A DNA stretch of 53,430 bases from positions 1-53,430 of the IMG/VR virus record IMGVR_UViG_3300009158_002270. One strand, written 5' to 3'. The stretch comes from a virus. The position numbers and the translations under genes are program-made. Every line of letters starts with the position of its first letter. Position 1 is the first letter of the stretch. Below the pieces are notes generated by a model. The model did not search any database, was not told where the DNA came from, and saw only the letters and a program-made list of their open reading frames with translations. Positions 9,055 through 18,031 of the stretch are shown in pieces.

Positions 9055-9663
9055 ATGAATTCAGAACAAGATTTAATACAAAAATTAATGATCTCAAAAA
9101 AGATCATGGAAAAACACAATGACATGGGTAGAAATGGTATTCAGTCATCAGGGGGGTCATCATCACCAATGGTAGAAGATTACCAACCTATTCAAGCAAC
9201 TTACAATTTACCACAAGAATTTTTATCGGAACAAGAAGTCGCAAAACCAATTAATAATGGACCAATGACATCTGATAGAATTTTAGGTTCTAAATTACCC
9301 GATGAAATTAAAAAATTAATGATGGAACATCCAATTCAACAACCAACAATGGGTGTTGGATCAGGAATGTTATCAAATGAATTGGTTGAGAAAGCAAGTA
9401 GATTGATGAATACAAATGCAAAAGGAGAATTATTAGAAAACAAACAACCACAAAAACAACAACAACAACGACAACAACAATCTAATGTTGGTGTAGATGC
9501 AAATGTAATAAGAGACATTGTTAGAGAAACAGTACAAGATGTTCTTAGAGAAAATGGGTTATTAACTGAATCTGAAACTAAGAGTAATGAAGTTTTTAAA
9601 TTTAGAGTTGGTCAACATATTTTTGAAGGTAAGTTAATTAGAGTAAAAAAAATAGCAAAATAA
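9055..9663 (+). CDS. Unknown Gln-rich late protein (202 aa)
   Basis: Soluble protein with a helical start (LIQKLMISKKIMEKHN), a disordered Pro/Gln middle and a short poly-Gln tract near residues 125-140 encoded by CAA repeats. An amphipathic helix follows (VIRDIVRETVQDVLRENGLL), then a short conserved-looking C-terminal piece (FKFRVGQHIFEGKLIRVKKI). It is the last gene of the 6745-9663 cluster and is followed by a strong terminator. The helix resembles the targeting-type helices in other late proteins here but is internal. No known family; structural or scaffolding role possible. Confidence 0.65.
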   Translation: MNSEQDLIQKLMISKKIMEKHNDMGRNGIQSSGGSSSPMVEDYQPIQATYNLPQEFLSEQEVAKPINNGPMTSDRILGSKLPDEIKKLMMEHPIQQPTMGVGSGMLSNELVEKASRLMNTNAKGELLENKQPQKQQQQRQQQSNVGVDANVIRDIVRETVQDVLRENGLLTESETKSNEVFKFRVGQHIFEGKLIRVKKIAK

Positions 9664-9685
9664 TTTAATTTAAAATAAAAAAGGG

Positions 9686-9712
9686 AACCTCAATCAATGA
9701 TTGGGGTTTTTT
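9686..9712 (+). terminator. Rho-independent terminator
   Basis: Ten-base stem AACCTCAATC (9686-9695) with GATTGGGGTT (9699-9708, one G-U pair), three-base loop, followed by a T run. It closes the small late cluster and separates it from the glycan cluster. Confidence 0.85.
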
Positions 9713-9770
9713 GTTTTTATGGGTTGATATTTCCATACATTTAGATTACATTTCTATTATTATTATAACT

Positions 9771-10985
9771 ATGGAAAAAATTAATGTATTAGTATTACCC
9801 TCAGACACATCAGGTGTTGGGAAATTTAGATCGGTAGATCCACACGTAAAATTACAAAATCTTTATCCTAACGACTTTCATGTTGATATTGATTACACAC
9901 CTAAAATTGACGATGACAACTATTGGAAAAAATATCAAATAGTTCATTTCCACCGTACTATTGGTCAAGACTATGACTCATGTCCTGCTTTGATTGAGAA
10001 ATTAAAAGGTATGGGAATTATTGTTGTTGGCGATATTGATGATTATTGGTTACCGACAAAGGAACATCCTATTCATCAATTAATCATGCAAAATAAATTA
10101 CATGAGAAAATCATTAAGAATTTAAAAGTTTGTTCATACGTTATGACAACTACTGAAATTTTTGCAAATGAAATTCGCAAATTTAATAAAAACGTAGTTG
10201 TATTCCCAAATGCAATTGACCCAAATGAATCTCAATTTAAAGAACCAACAGTATCATCAGATAAGATCAGAGTTGGTTGGTTAGGAGGTTCTTCACACTT
10301 ACACGATTTAAAGTTAATGGACGGTACCGTTTCTAAATTATCATCATTACAAGATAAAATACAATATTTTGTATGTGGATTTGATACTCGTGGTACTGTA
10401 ACTGAAATAAATCAACAGACGGGAGAAAAAACACAAAGACCAATTAAACCTGACGAAACTGTTTGGCTTAAATACGAAAAAATTTTTACTAACGATTATA
10501 AAATTATAACACCAAAATATAAAGAATTTTTAGAAAAATATGAGGATAAAGAATATTTGGGTTGGGAGAATGAAAATTATGTTAGAGTATGGACTAAACC
10601 TGTAACATCTTACGCTAAGAATTATTCTAAATTTGATATTTCATTAGCACCAATTCAAAATCATATCTTCAACAGAATGAAATCTCAATTGAAGGTTATT
10701 GAGGCTGGATTTTATAAGAAAGCTTTAATTGCATCAAATGTTGGACCATACACGATTGATTTAAAACACGCTTTACATCAAGGTAAATTTACCGATGGTA
10801 ACGCTTTATTGGTTAACGAAAATAATAATCATAGTGATTGGGCAAAAAATATTAAGAAATTGGTTGACAACCCAAGTATGATTGTTGATCTTGGTGAAAG
10901 ATTATACGAAACGGTAAAAGATAAATATGACCTTAACCAAGTCACTAAAACAAGATCAGAATTTTATAAATCTTTAATTAAATAA
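9771..10985 (+). CDS. GT-B glycosyltransferase (GT4-like)
   Basis: About 404 residues, starting at MEKINVLVLPSDTSGVGKFR; the upstream in-frame extension to 9711 begins inside the terminator and is unlikely. The N-terminal Rossmann half has a Gly-rich donor/acceptor loop (SDTSGVGKFRS) and IVHFHR; the C-terminal half begins at IRVGWLGGSSHLHDL and has APIQNHIFNRMKSQLKVIEAGFYKKALIAS, the usual place of the sugar-nucleotide-binding E-x7-E region of GT4 enzymes. Cytoplasmic and soluble. It opens a long run of glycan genes with tight spacing (one base to the next). Donor and acceptor cannot be told from sequence. Confidence 0.8.
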   Translation: MEKINVLVLPSDTSGVGKFRSVDPHVKLQNLYPNDFHVDIDYTPKIDDDNYWKKYQIVHFHRTIGQDYDSCPALIEKLKGMGIIVVGDIDDYWLPTKEHPIHQLIMQNKLHEKIIKNLKVCSYVMTTTEIFANEIRKFNKNVVVFPNAIDPNESQFKEPTVSSDKIRVGWLGGSSHLHDLKLMDGTVSKLSSLQDKIQYFVCGFDTRGTVTEINQQTGEKTQRPIKPDETVWLKYEKIFTNDYKIITPKYKEFLEKYEDKEYLGWENENYVRVWTKPVTSYAKNYSKFDISLAPIQNHIFNRMKSQLKVIEAGFYKKALIASNVGPYTIDLKHALHQGKFTDGNALLVNENNNHSDWAKNIKKLVDNPSMIVDLGERLYETVKDKYDLNQVTKTRSEFYKSLIK

Positions 10986-10986
10986 C

Positions 10987-11445
10987 ATGAACAATAAAAA
11001 AGGAATAATAGGTTTTACGGCAGGTAACTTTGATTTGTTACATCCAGGTTACATATACACATTTGAAACCGCAAAAGAAAATTGCGATTATTTTATGGTA
11101 TTCTTACAAAGAGATCCATCTGAAACAAGATTCACTAAATATAAACCAGTTGTACCTTTGTATGAAAGGTATAAAACTTTGATGTCAATAAAATACGTTG
11201 ATGAGGTTGTTACATATCAAACTGAAGAAGATCTTATTAAGTTAATTGAATTTTACAAACCTGATGTAAGAATTTTAGGTGATGATTACATCGGTAAACG
11301 ATTTACGGGTGATCATCTACCTATTGAGGTTATTTACACAACAAGGTCTCATAATTGGTCAACAACTAAAATAAAAGAACTTATTACAATAAAAACTTTA
11401 AAACAAAATCCAGATTTAATAAAAAATTTAGAATCAAATGATTAA
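10987..11445 (+). CDS. Cytidylyltransferase-like nucleotidyltransferase
   Basis: A 152-residue member of the HxGH nucleotidylyltransferase superfamily: GFTAGNFDLLHPGYIYTFE carries the signature with Tyr in place of the last His, followed by RILGDDYIGKRF and the C-terminal SHNWSTTKIKELI (ISSTxI-type motif). Closest in layout to glycerol-3-phosphate cytidylyltransferase (TagD) and RfaE domain II enzymes, which activate polyols or heptose with CTP or ATP. It would supply an activated precursor for the neighbouring transferases. The HPGY variant may alter activity; the substrate is unknown. It overlaps the exonuclease gene by eight bases. Confidence 0.8.
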   Translation: MNNKKGIIGFTAGNFDLLHPGYIYTFETAKENCDYFMVFLQRDPSETRFTKYKPVVPLYERYKTLMSIKYVDEVVTYQTEEDLIKLIEFYKPDVRILGDDYIGKRFTGDHLPIEVIYTTRSHNWSTTKIKELITIKTLKQNPDLIKNLESND

Positions 11446-12139
11446 TATCCCAATTACAAAAATTTTATTCCTTGACATTGAAACAGTAGGAATAACAAAA
11501 GATTATCAAACTTGTGTAAAAGAATACCCAAGAGTTGCTGAACAATTTGTTAAATACATTGATTGGTTTCAAAAAAGATTCCCTGAAGACGCCCAATTAT
11601 CTTTGGATGAAATTTTTGCAAAAAGAACTGCATTGGTTCCTGAATTTGCAAAAATAGTTTGTGTAAGTGTTGCATTTGTTATGGATAACAATGAAGTTAA
11701 AAAACAAACATTCTCAAGTGATAATGAAGGTAAATTATTAAAAGATTTACAAACGTTGTTAAATCGTTGTGGTAAATTGGATTTTTATTTATGTGGTCAC
11801 AATTTAAAAAACTTTGATATTCCAATGATTGCAAAAAGAATGATCATCAATGGATTAAAACCATCTTCAATTTTACCATCATACGACACAAAACCTTGGG
11901 AAGTTAAAGCAATTGATACAAAGGATGTGTGGCAATACGGAGCGTATACCGCAATTGGATCATTAGACTTGATGTGTTCTTGTTTAGATATCCCAACACC
12001 AAAGGGTGGTGACGTAACAGGAGACAAAGTCCATGATTGTTATTGGAACAAAGGTATGTTAAAAGAAATTGGTGAGTACTGTGAGAGAGATGTTGAGGTA
12101 CTAATTGATGCAATAATTAAATTAAAAGAATTAAAATAA
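11438..12139 (+). CDS. DnaQ-like 3'-5' exonuclease
   Basis: A 233-residue RNase H-fold exonuclease of the type found as the proofreading domain of family B polymerases. Exo I is LFLDIETVG (Asp and Glu ligands), Exo II is CGHNLKNFDIPMIAKRM, and Exo III is IGEYCERDVEVLIDAI (Tyr and Asp). A conserved KDVWQYGAY and CLDIPTPKGGDVTGD lie between them, as in predicted PolB-like stand-alone exonucleases. All metal ligands are present, so activity is likely. It probably acts on DNA in replication or repair and sits beside the dUTPase, although embedded in a glycan cluster. Stop and next start overlap by one base. Confidence 0.85.
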   Translation: MINIPITKILFLDIETVGITKDYQTCVKEYPRVAEQFVKYIDWFQKRFPEDAQLSLDEIFAKRTALVPEFAKIVCVSVAFVMDNNEVKKQTFSSDNEGKLLKDLQTLLNRCGKLDFYLCGHNLKNFDIPMIAKRMIINGLKPSSILPSYDTKPWEVKAIDTKDVWQYGAYTAIGSLDLMCSCLDIPTPKGGDVTGDKVHDCYWNKGMLKEIGEYCERDVEVLIDAIIKLKELK

Positions 12140-12720
12140 TGGATGACGTTACAAAATTAATAAAACAATTAGAAGAATTAGATTCAATGTTTGGTGATGA
12201 CATGAATGAAATGAATTATGATGAAATTATAGATAAACATGGGTTGGATCTTTTTGAACTTGAAAAAGAAATGGAAGATTACCAACCAACAATGAAATTA
12301 GAATTTTCATCAAAAAAATACGATCCTAATTTTGCGTATCCAACTGATTCAGGTATGGATTTATATTCAATGGAATCATTAACTATTGAACCATTTGGTA
12401 GAATATTAGTTCCAACAGGAGTTCATTTTGATGTTCCCGAAAATTATGAAATTCAGATTAGATCAAAGAGTGGATTAGCCATTAATCAAGGTTTAATGGT
12501 GTTAAACTCACCAGGAACTGTAGATCAAGGATATACAGGTGAAATTAAAGTAATATTATTTAACACAACAAATAGTTCTGTTGAAGTAAAAGAAGGTCAA
12601 AAAATTGCTCAGGCCGTTGTATGTCCTGTAGTATGTGGAAAATGGTTAGACTTAATTAAAGTTGATACAATAAAAAATAAAGACAGATCCGATAATGGGT
12701 TTGGTAGTACTGGAATATAA
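12139..12720 (+). CDS. dut: dUTPase
   Basis: Trimeric-type dUTP pyrophosphatase: converts dUTP to dUMP and pyrophosphate, keeping uracil out of phage DNA. All five motifs are visible: AYPTDSGMDLYS, RSKSGLA, LNSPGTVDQGYTGEI (catalytic Asp), GQKIAQAVV and the C-terminal RSDNGFGSTGI lid. Compared with the usual 140-150 residues it has an acidic N-terminal extension of about 50 residues (MDDVTKLIKQLEELDSMFGD...) that may dock a partner. It is coupled to the exonuclease gene upstream and followed after six bases by a glycosyltransferase gene. Confidence 0.95.
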   Translation: MDDVTKLIKQLEELDSMFGDDMNEMNYDEIIDKHGLDLFELEKEMEDYQPTMKLEFSSKKYDPNFAYPTDSGMDLYSMESLTIEPFGRILVPTGVHFDVPENYEIQIRSKSGLAINQGLMVLNSPGTVDQGYTGEIKVILFNTTNSSVEVKEGQKIAQAVVCPVVCGKWLDLIKVDTIKNKDRSDNGFGSTGI

Positions 12721-12726
12721 AAGAAT

Positions 12727-13563
12727 ATGAAAAAAGTAGATGTTATAGTACACGCTTATGGTAAACCATGGCAAACTTTATGTACATTAAAAAGTTTAAT
12801 GAGTCATTCGGGAGAACACATTGATAAAATATTTTTTATAAAAGAACCAACACATCCTTTTAACGATAATGTTGATTGGATAATGGGTTATTTTGATAAT
12901 TTAATAGTTTATCAACCAGAAAAATCTATTTTAATGTATACAATAAAAGACATAACTAACCAAAACGAAAGATTTAATTGTCCTCATCAATATAGTTTTG
13001 AAACTAGTAATAAAGAATTTTTATTTGTTACCCATAATGATGTTTTATATACAGGAGATGTCATTGGTGATATGTTAAATAAAATAAATGATTCTATTGG
13101 TATAGGCCGAATTGGTCAGTGTTGGAATTGTCCAGCACATAAAGCAAACTTATGTAGTGGTGAAAAATTTTACGAATGGAACCCAACATACGAGGAAGTT
13201 ATTTCTTTAGGATTACCATATGTTAGAACCGATATTACTAATGTAGATAAAATTAACCCAAAACCTTTACCTGAATGTAGATTAAATGAATGGGCATGTT
13301 TAATAAACATAAAAATGTCTAATAAAGAAACATATCCAAATGGAGATACTCCTTTTTTTGGTGTTTTTGGTCCCGATTCGGGAGTTGCATGGTTTAGAAG
13401 TTTACATTTAAAAGGTTATAAGTTTGTAAACTATAATGAAAAATACATCCACTCATATTGGTCTGAATTAAGTAGTGGATATCAAACCGTTCATAGTGAA
13501 CATCATTATGTAAAATCAGAAGAAAATGCAAAAAAATACTACAATGAAAATTTTTTAATATGA
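12727..13563 (+). CDS. GT-A glycosyltransferase-like protein
   Basis: A 278-residue protein that opens like a GT2-type transferase (VDVIVHAYGKPWQTLCTLKSLMSHS) with an FVTHNDVLY segment where the metal-binding DxD is expected. A Cys-containing stretch (GQCWNCPAHKANLCSG) may bind metal. The C-terminal part GPDSGVAWFRSLHLKGYKF and YIHSYWSELSSG look like an acceptor-binding half. It overlaps the fucosyltransferase-like gene by four bases (ATGA), suggesting coupled synthesis of successive sugars. The canonical DxD is not clear, so specificity and activity are uncertain. Confidence 0.65.
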   Translation: MKKVDVIVHAYGKPWQTLCTLKSLMSHSGEHIDKIFFIKEPTHPFNDNVDWIMGYFDNLIVYQPEKSILMYTIKDITNQNERFNCPHQYSFETSNKEFLFVTHNDVLYTGDVIGDMLNKINDSIGIGRIGQCWNCPAHKANLCSGEKFYEWNPTYEEVISLGLPYVRTDITNVDKINPKPLPECRLNEWACLINIKMSNKETYPNGDTPFFGVFGPDSGVAWFRSLHLKGYKFVNYNEKYIHSYWSELSSGYQTVHSEHHYVKSEENAKKYYNENFLI

Positions 13564-14405
13564 TAAAATGCAATGGTTGGGGTAACCACTTAAGATTAGG
13601 TAATTGGTTATTTCTTTTTACAGGATTAAATTACTTAGCAAAACATTCTAATAATAAGATTGTACTTCCTGAATATTTTCTATGGGATTATTTAAAAAAT
13701 TTACCTAATGTGACTGAAAACCAGAATTACGATATTGAGTATTCATTTCTAAACAGAAAATATAGTGATGATGAAAAAAAAAATTTTATTGAGTTTTTTA
13801 AATTAAATAATGACAAAATAATTAATATATTAGGATATCCTGGATTACAATCAGAAAAATGGTTTATTGATGATGTCAATTATATAAAAAATATTTTAGA
13901 AATAAAAGAAGAAAAAATTAAAGAGGTAAAAACCCGATACAAAGATTTTTTTACAAAACCGACAATTGGGATTGGTGTTAGAAGAGGTGATTTTGTAGGT
14001 CACAACTGTTTTTACCAAATACCTGAAACTTGGTATGAAGATACGTTAAAAAAAGAATTTCCAAATTATTTGGATTATAATGTTATAATTTTTTCAGATG
14101 ACATTGAGTGGTGTAAAAATTATTATATAAATAAAAACTTTTTATTTGCCGAATCAAATAATACCTACATACAACATTCTAATGAATATTTAAATGACCC
14201 AATGGATCAATTTATTTTAGGTACCCTATGTGATAATTTTATTGGGGGAAGCTCAACGTTTAGTTGGTGGCAAATGTGGTATGTTAAAAACTTTAATAAT
14301 GGAAAAGTAATTCATTCGGGGAAAAACCTTGCCGGTAATTGTTATGACTTATTTCATTGTCCACACTATTACCCCGAAAATTGGATAATAAATAAAATAG
14401 ATTAA
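13560..14405 (+). CDS. GT11-like alpha-1,2-fucosyltransferase family protein
   Basis: A 281-residue protein with the GT11 layout: N-terminal GWGNHLRLGNWLFLFTGLNYLA (the usual G-x-LGNQMFQYA region), central IGIGVRRGDFVGH (the conserved H/V-x-R-R-x-D GDP-binding motif), IIFSDDIEWCKNYY, and GGSSTFSWWQMWY near the C-terminus (SNSSFSWW-type motif). These enzymes transfer fucose or a related sugar from a GDP-sugar. Cytoplasmic. The four GT11 blocks are in the right order, so the family is fairly sure; the donor is inferred. It sits between two GT2-type genes. Confidence 0.8.
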   Translation: MIKCNGWGNHLRLGNWLFLFTGLNYLAKHSNNKIVLPEYFLWDYLKNLPNVTENQNYDIEYSFLNRKYSDDEKKNFIEFFKLNNDKIINILGYPGLQSEKWFIDDVNYIKNILEIKEEKIKEVKTRYKDFFTKPTIGIGVRRGDFVGHNCFYQIPETWYEDTLKKEFPNYLDYNVIIFSDDIEWCKNYYINKNFLFAESNNTYIQHSNEYLNDPMDQFILGTLCDNFIGGSSTFSWWQMWYVKNFNNGKVIHSGKNLAGNCYDLFHCPHYYPENWIINKID

Positions 14406-14411
14406 AAAAAT

Positions 14412-15923
14412 ATGATAACAATTATATACTCAACACATAAGGATCAAGAATATAATAACAAATTTAAACAACATTTGTTACAAACGGTAGGATTAAACGA
14501 TGTACAGATTTTAGAATTTGTTAATCATAACCAATATTCATTATCCCAAGTTTATAATAGTGGTGTCACGCAATCAACCTATGATATTGTGGTATGTTGT
14601 CACAATGATATTAAACTTGAAAAGAATTGGGGTAAAAAATTATTAGAAGATTATTCTAATAACCCCGAATTCGGTATAATTGGAAAAGCCGGATCTTGTT
14701 ATTTTCCTGAGTCAGGAGTTTATTGGGATAGAATGACTCAAACAATGGTTGGTCAAGTTTATCACCATCCTGATGGTCAAAAAAAATGGTTAAACAAATA
14801 TTCACCTAAATTACCATTTTTAATTCCTGTTGTTACAATTGATGGTTTATTCATGTCATTTGATAAAACAAAAATTAAACATAGGTTTGATGAAACAATT
14901 GGTAAATTTCACTTTTACGATCATTTATTCTGTATTCCAAATTATTTAGATGGGATTAAAATTGGAGTTACCTCATCCTTTGAAATAACTCACCAATCCA
15001 TAGGAAAACCAAATCAGGAATTTTGGGAGAGTAAAGAAAAATTTGTAGAAAAATGGGGTAGTATGTTACCTTTAGATTTAAAACCTTCGTTTATTTACGC
15101 TCCCGATATAAAAAGAAAAGAATTTAAAAAATTTGGTAAGATTGCAATTATAATACCAACTAAAGGTAAAGTTGAAATGTTATACGAATGTGTTAAATCA
15201 TTTTACGATCATTGTGATTATAAAATTTTTGATGTCTACATTGCGGACACAGGGTCAACTGAAGAAGAAAAAAATTGGATTAAGGATAATATATTACCTT
15301 TTGGGAATGTTAAATTAATTGAGTATGATTACTATAATTTTGCAAAGATTAATAATGATGTTGTAAAAAACTTACCTAAAGATGAATATGAATTTTTATT
15401 ATTCTCTAATAACGATATAAAAATAATAAATGACGTTATTACTGGAATGTTGTCAGTATTTGAAAAAAATAGGATGACAGGTACCGTTGGAGCTAGACTT
15501 CATTTTGAGGATAACACAATACAACATGATGGAATCTTAATGTACATTAATAAAATAGATAATAGAATTGGCGTAACACATTTAAATTTAAAAAACTATT
15601 ACAATTATTCTAACTCAACAAAAGAAGTTTTTGGTAACACGGGTGGTCTAATGATGGTTAGAAAATACACTTTTGAAAAATATGGAATGTTTAATGAAAA
15701 TTATGTTTCTTGTTTTGAAGATGTTGAAGTTAATATGAATCTTTTATCCTCAGGTTTTAAAAACTATATATGTAGTGAATGTGTATCGTATCATTATGAA
15801 TCCCAAACAAGAAATGATGATCCAAAAAATTTGGTAAAATTAAATTACGATTACCACAATAATCTACTTCCATCTATTAAAAATAATATAGACAAAATAA
15901 AAAATAACATTATAATTATATAA
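14412..15923 (+). CDS. Tandem two-domain GT2 glycosyltransferase
   Basis: About 503 residues carrying two GT-A-type halves. The first (residues 1-225) has ITIIYSTHKDQEYNN and DIVVCCHNDIKLEKNW with a DHLFCIPN segment; the second (from about 240) starts KIAIIIPTKGKVEMLYECVKSF, has VYIADTGSTEE, FLLFSNNDIKIIN, GNTGGLMMVRK and CFEDVEVNMNLLSSGF (the ED-x-D acceptor motif of rhamnosyl-type GT2 enzymes). Two catalytic domains in one chain usually add two sugars in sequence. Likely cytoplasmic. The second domain is a confident GT2; the first is more divergent. Confidence 0.8.
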   Translation: MITIIYSTHKDQEYNNKFKQHLLQTVGLNDVQILEFVNHNQYSLSQVYNSGVTQSTYDIVVCCHNDIKLEKNWGKKLLEDYSNNPEFGIIGKAGSCYFPESGVYWDRMTQTMVGQVYHHPDGQKKWLNKYSPKLPFLIPVVTIDGLFMSFDKTKIKHRFDETIGKFHFYDHLFCIPNYLDGIKIGVTSSFEITHQSIGKPNQEFWESKEKFVEKWGSMLPLDLKPSFIYAPDIKRKEFKKFGKIAIIIPTKGKVEMLYECVKSFYDHCDYKIFDVYIADTGSTEEEKNWIKDNILPFGNVKLIEYDYYNFAKINNDVVKNLPKDEYEFLLFSNNDIKIINDVITGMLSVFEKNRMTGTVGARLHFEDNTIQHDGILMYINKIDNRIGVTHLNLKNYYNYSNSTKEVFGNTGGLMMVRKYTFEKYGMFNENYVSCFEDVEVNMNLLSSGFKNYICSECVSYHYESQTRNDDPKNLVKLNYDYHNNLLPSIKNNIDKIKNNIIII

Positions 15924-15924
15924 T

Positions 15925-16569
15925 ATGGCACAAGGAGTACATAAAATAACTGAAGACTTTGAGAAATCACTATGTGATTACACAGGAGCACCATATGCAA
16001 TTGCATTAGACAACATGAGTAACGCAATATTTTTAGCGTTATATTATGAAAAAAACATAAAAAAAAGTTTAACATCAGATAAGGTAGATTGTCCATCAAA
16101 GACATACCCATCAGTTCCGTGTGAAATTATTCATTCAGGATTAAAAGTTAATTTTACACCTGTTGAGGGTGAAACAATTAAAGGAGCATATCAGTTATCC
16201 CCAAGTAATGTTTGGGATTCGGCTTTGAGATTTACTGCCGATATGTATATCCCAAAGTCCCATATGTGTCTTTCATTTACAGGACCATATAAAACATTAA
16301 AACTTAGTAAGGGAGGTGCAATTTTAACTGATGACCATAAGGCGATGTTATGGTTTAAAAGAGCAAGATTTAGTGGTAGAAGAGAATGTTCATATCATGA
16401 CGATAATTTTGATATGATAGGTTGGAACTTTTATATGATGCCAGAATTATCCGCAAGAGGATTGTTGATGATGACCCAATTCTATGATTTAAAGGGAAAT
16501 AAAAAACATAATCAAGATTTAGAGTTACCATACCCTGATCTATCAAAATTTAAAATTTATAATCAATGA
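15925..16569 (+). CDS. Short DegT/StrS aminotransferase-like protein
   Basis: Resembles the PLP-dependent sugar aminotransferases that make amino sugars: KITEDFEKSLCDYTGAPYAIALDNMSNAIFLAL matches the N-terminal substrate-entry part, and CLSFTGPYKTLKLSKGGAILTDD matches the region of the PLP lysine. At 214 residues it is little more than half the usual ~370, and lacks the C-terminal domain. The lysine spacing after SF is one residue longer than usual. It may be a truncated, regulatory or split enzyme. It overlaps the NeuD-like gene by four bases, matching the pairing of aminotransferase and acyltransferase in N-acyl sugar pathways. Confidence 0.65.
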   Translation: MAQGVHKITEDFEKSLCDYTGAPYAIALDNMSNAIFLALYYEKNIKKSLTSDKVDCPSKTYPSVPCEIIHSGLKVNFTPVEGETIKGAYQLSPSNVWDSALRFTADMYIPKSHMCLSFTGPYKTLKLSKGGAILTDDHKAMLWFKRARFSGRRECSYHDDNFDMIGWNFYMMPELSARGLLMMTQFYDLKGNKKHNQDLELPYPDLSKFKIYNQ

Positions 16570-17231
16570 AAAATATAGTTTTAATTGGTGGGGGAAATCA
16601 AGCTCATTACACTATTGATATTATTGAAAAAGAAGGTAAATACAATATTGTAGGTATTATTGATTCTTTACATGATATTGGTTCTGATAGGTTTGGATAT
16701 AAAATAATTGGTAGACAAGAAAATTTATCTGAATTAGTTAAAGAATATGAACTATATGGTGGGGTGATTTCTATAGGTGACAATTGGGGAAGATCTAATG
16801 TATCTCTTCAAATATCGTCTTTAGTGCCTGATTTTAAGTTTGTAAACGCCATTCATCCATCAGTTGTAATAGGTAATAATGTAACATTAGGGAGAGGTAT
16901 AGTTGCAATGGCGGGGTGTATATTCAACCCCAAATCAGTAATAGGAGATTTTACATTTTTTGCAACAGGAGCTCAAGTAGAACATGATTGTGTTATTTCT
17001 GATTTTGCCAGTATATCCGCAGGTTCCATTACTGGAGGTTATGTTAAGTTAGGTAAATATTCGGCATTAACTTTAGGTGTGACAGTATTAGATAGAATAG
17101 AAATTGGGGAAAACACTGTAGTTGGTGCGGGAAGTTTAGTTATTAAATCATTACCTGATAATGTTTTGGTTTATGGTAATCCTGCAAAAATAATTAGAAA
17201 TAGAATTACAGGTGAAAAATTTTTAAAATGA
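16566..17231 (+). CDS. NeuD/PglD-family sugar O/N-acyltransferase
   Basis: A 221-residue protein with the two-part NeuD/PglD structure. Residues 1-80 form a Rossmann-like PglD N-terminal domain (IVLIGGGNQAHYTIDIIEK); residues 95-205 are a left-handed beta-helix of hexapeptide repeats (NAIHPSVVIGNNVTLGRGIV, HDCVISDFASISAGSITGGY, EIGENTVVGAGSLVIKSLPD), ending VYGNPAKIIR as in typical hexapeptide acetyltransferases. The conserved catalytic-type His is in EHDC. Such enzymes acetylate a sugar amine or hydroxyl using acetyl-CoA. It is coupled by overlaps to the aminotransferase-like and PhyH-like genes on either side, suggesting they act on one sugar. Confidence 0.85.
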   Translation: MKNIVLIGGGNQAHYTIDIIEKEGKYNIVGIIDSLHDIGSDRFGYKIIGRQENLSELVKEYELYGGVISIGDNWGRSNVSLQISSLVPDFKFVNAIHPSVVIGNNVTLGRGIVAMAGCIFNPKSVIGDFTFFATGAQVEHDCVISDFASISAGSITGGYVKLGKYSALTLGVTVLDRIEIGENTVVGAGSLVIKSLPDNVLVYGNPAKIIRNRITGEKFLK

Positions 17232-18013
17232 AAAAAGAAAATATTATAGAGTTAAAAGAACAAGGGTATACAATTATCCGAAATTTAGTTGATGAAAATT
17301 GGTTAGATTTGTTAAGGGATGCTTTGGACAAAGCATTTATTGAGCATAGAAAAACTCAATTAAATAACCATAATGATATTCAAACTAATGGAGTTGCGCT
17401 TCATGCGTTATTAAGTAATCCAATATTCATTAATTTCTTGGAAGATATCCAAAATAAAAAATTCTTTGAGTTCCTTTCGGAATCTTTTTTTAATGGTAAG
17501 TGTATTATTAATTCATTTAGTGGATTAGATAATCTACCAAATCAACCAAATTTCTCGGCAATTGTTCACAGAGATTTAAGATTTTATTCTGGTGATTTCC
17601 CAATTATGTTAAATTGTTTATTAATGGTGGATGATTTTACAATTGAAAATGGTGCAACATATCTATTACCTTATTCTCATTTAGATAAAAAAAAACCAAG
17701 TGACGAAGAATTTTTTCAAAACGCAATACAAGCCGTTGGTAAAAAGGGTGATATGATAGTTTTTAACGCCAATGTTTGGCATTCATCGGCACCCAATATA
17801 ACACAAGACCATAGAAGAGCAATTCCAATAACCGTAAGTAAATCGTTCATGAAACAATTGTTAGATTACCCAAGAGCAATTGGTTACGACAGGATTGATG
17901 AGTTTAGTTTTGAATTACAACAATTATTAGGGTATCACTCAAGGGTACCCGCATCTTTGGATGAATGGTACCAACCTGAAAATAAAAGATTTTATAAAAA
18001 AGAACAAGATTAA
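17228..18013 (+). CDS. PhyH-like Fe(II)/2-oxoglutarate oxygenase
   Basis: A 261-residue phytanoyl-CoA dioxygenase family protein. The iron ligands are visible as H-x-D in IVHRDLRF and a distal His in VWHSSAPNITQDHRRA, whose Arg is the likely 2-oxoglutarate anchor; ENGATYLLPYSH is the usual conserved core segment. N-terminus LKEQGYTIIRNLVDENWLDLL is also typical. These enzymes hydroxylate small molecules or sugars. Its position inside the glycan cluster, overlapping NeuD by four bases, suggests a modified sugar as substrate, but this is inference. The active site looks intact. Confidence 0.8.
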   Translation: MKKENIIELKEQGYTIIRNLVDENWLDLLRDALDKAFIEHRKTQLNNHNDIQTNGVALHALLSNPIFINFLEDIQNKKFFEFLSESFFNGKCIINSFSGLDNLPNQPNFSAIVHRDLRFYSGDFPIMLNCLLMVDDFTIENGATYLLPYSHLDKKKPSDEEFFQNAIQAVGKKGDMIVFNANVWHSSAPNITQDHRRAIPITVSKSFMKQLLDYPRAIGYDRIDEFSFELQQLLGYHSRVPASLDEWYQPENKRFYKKEQD

Positions 18014-18031
18014 AAAAAAATATAAATTAAT

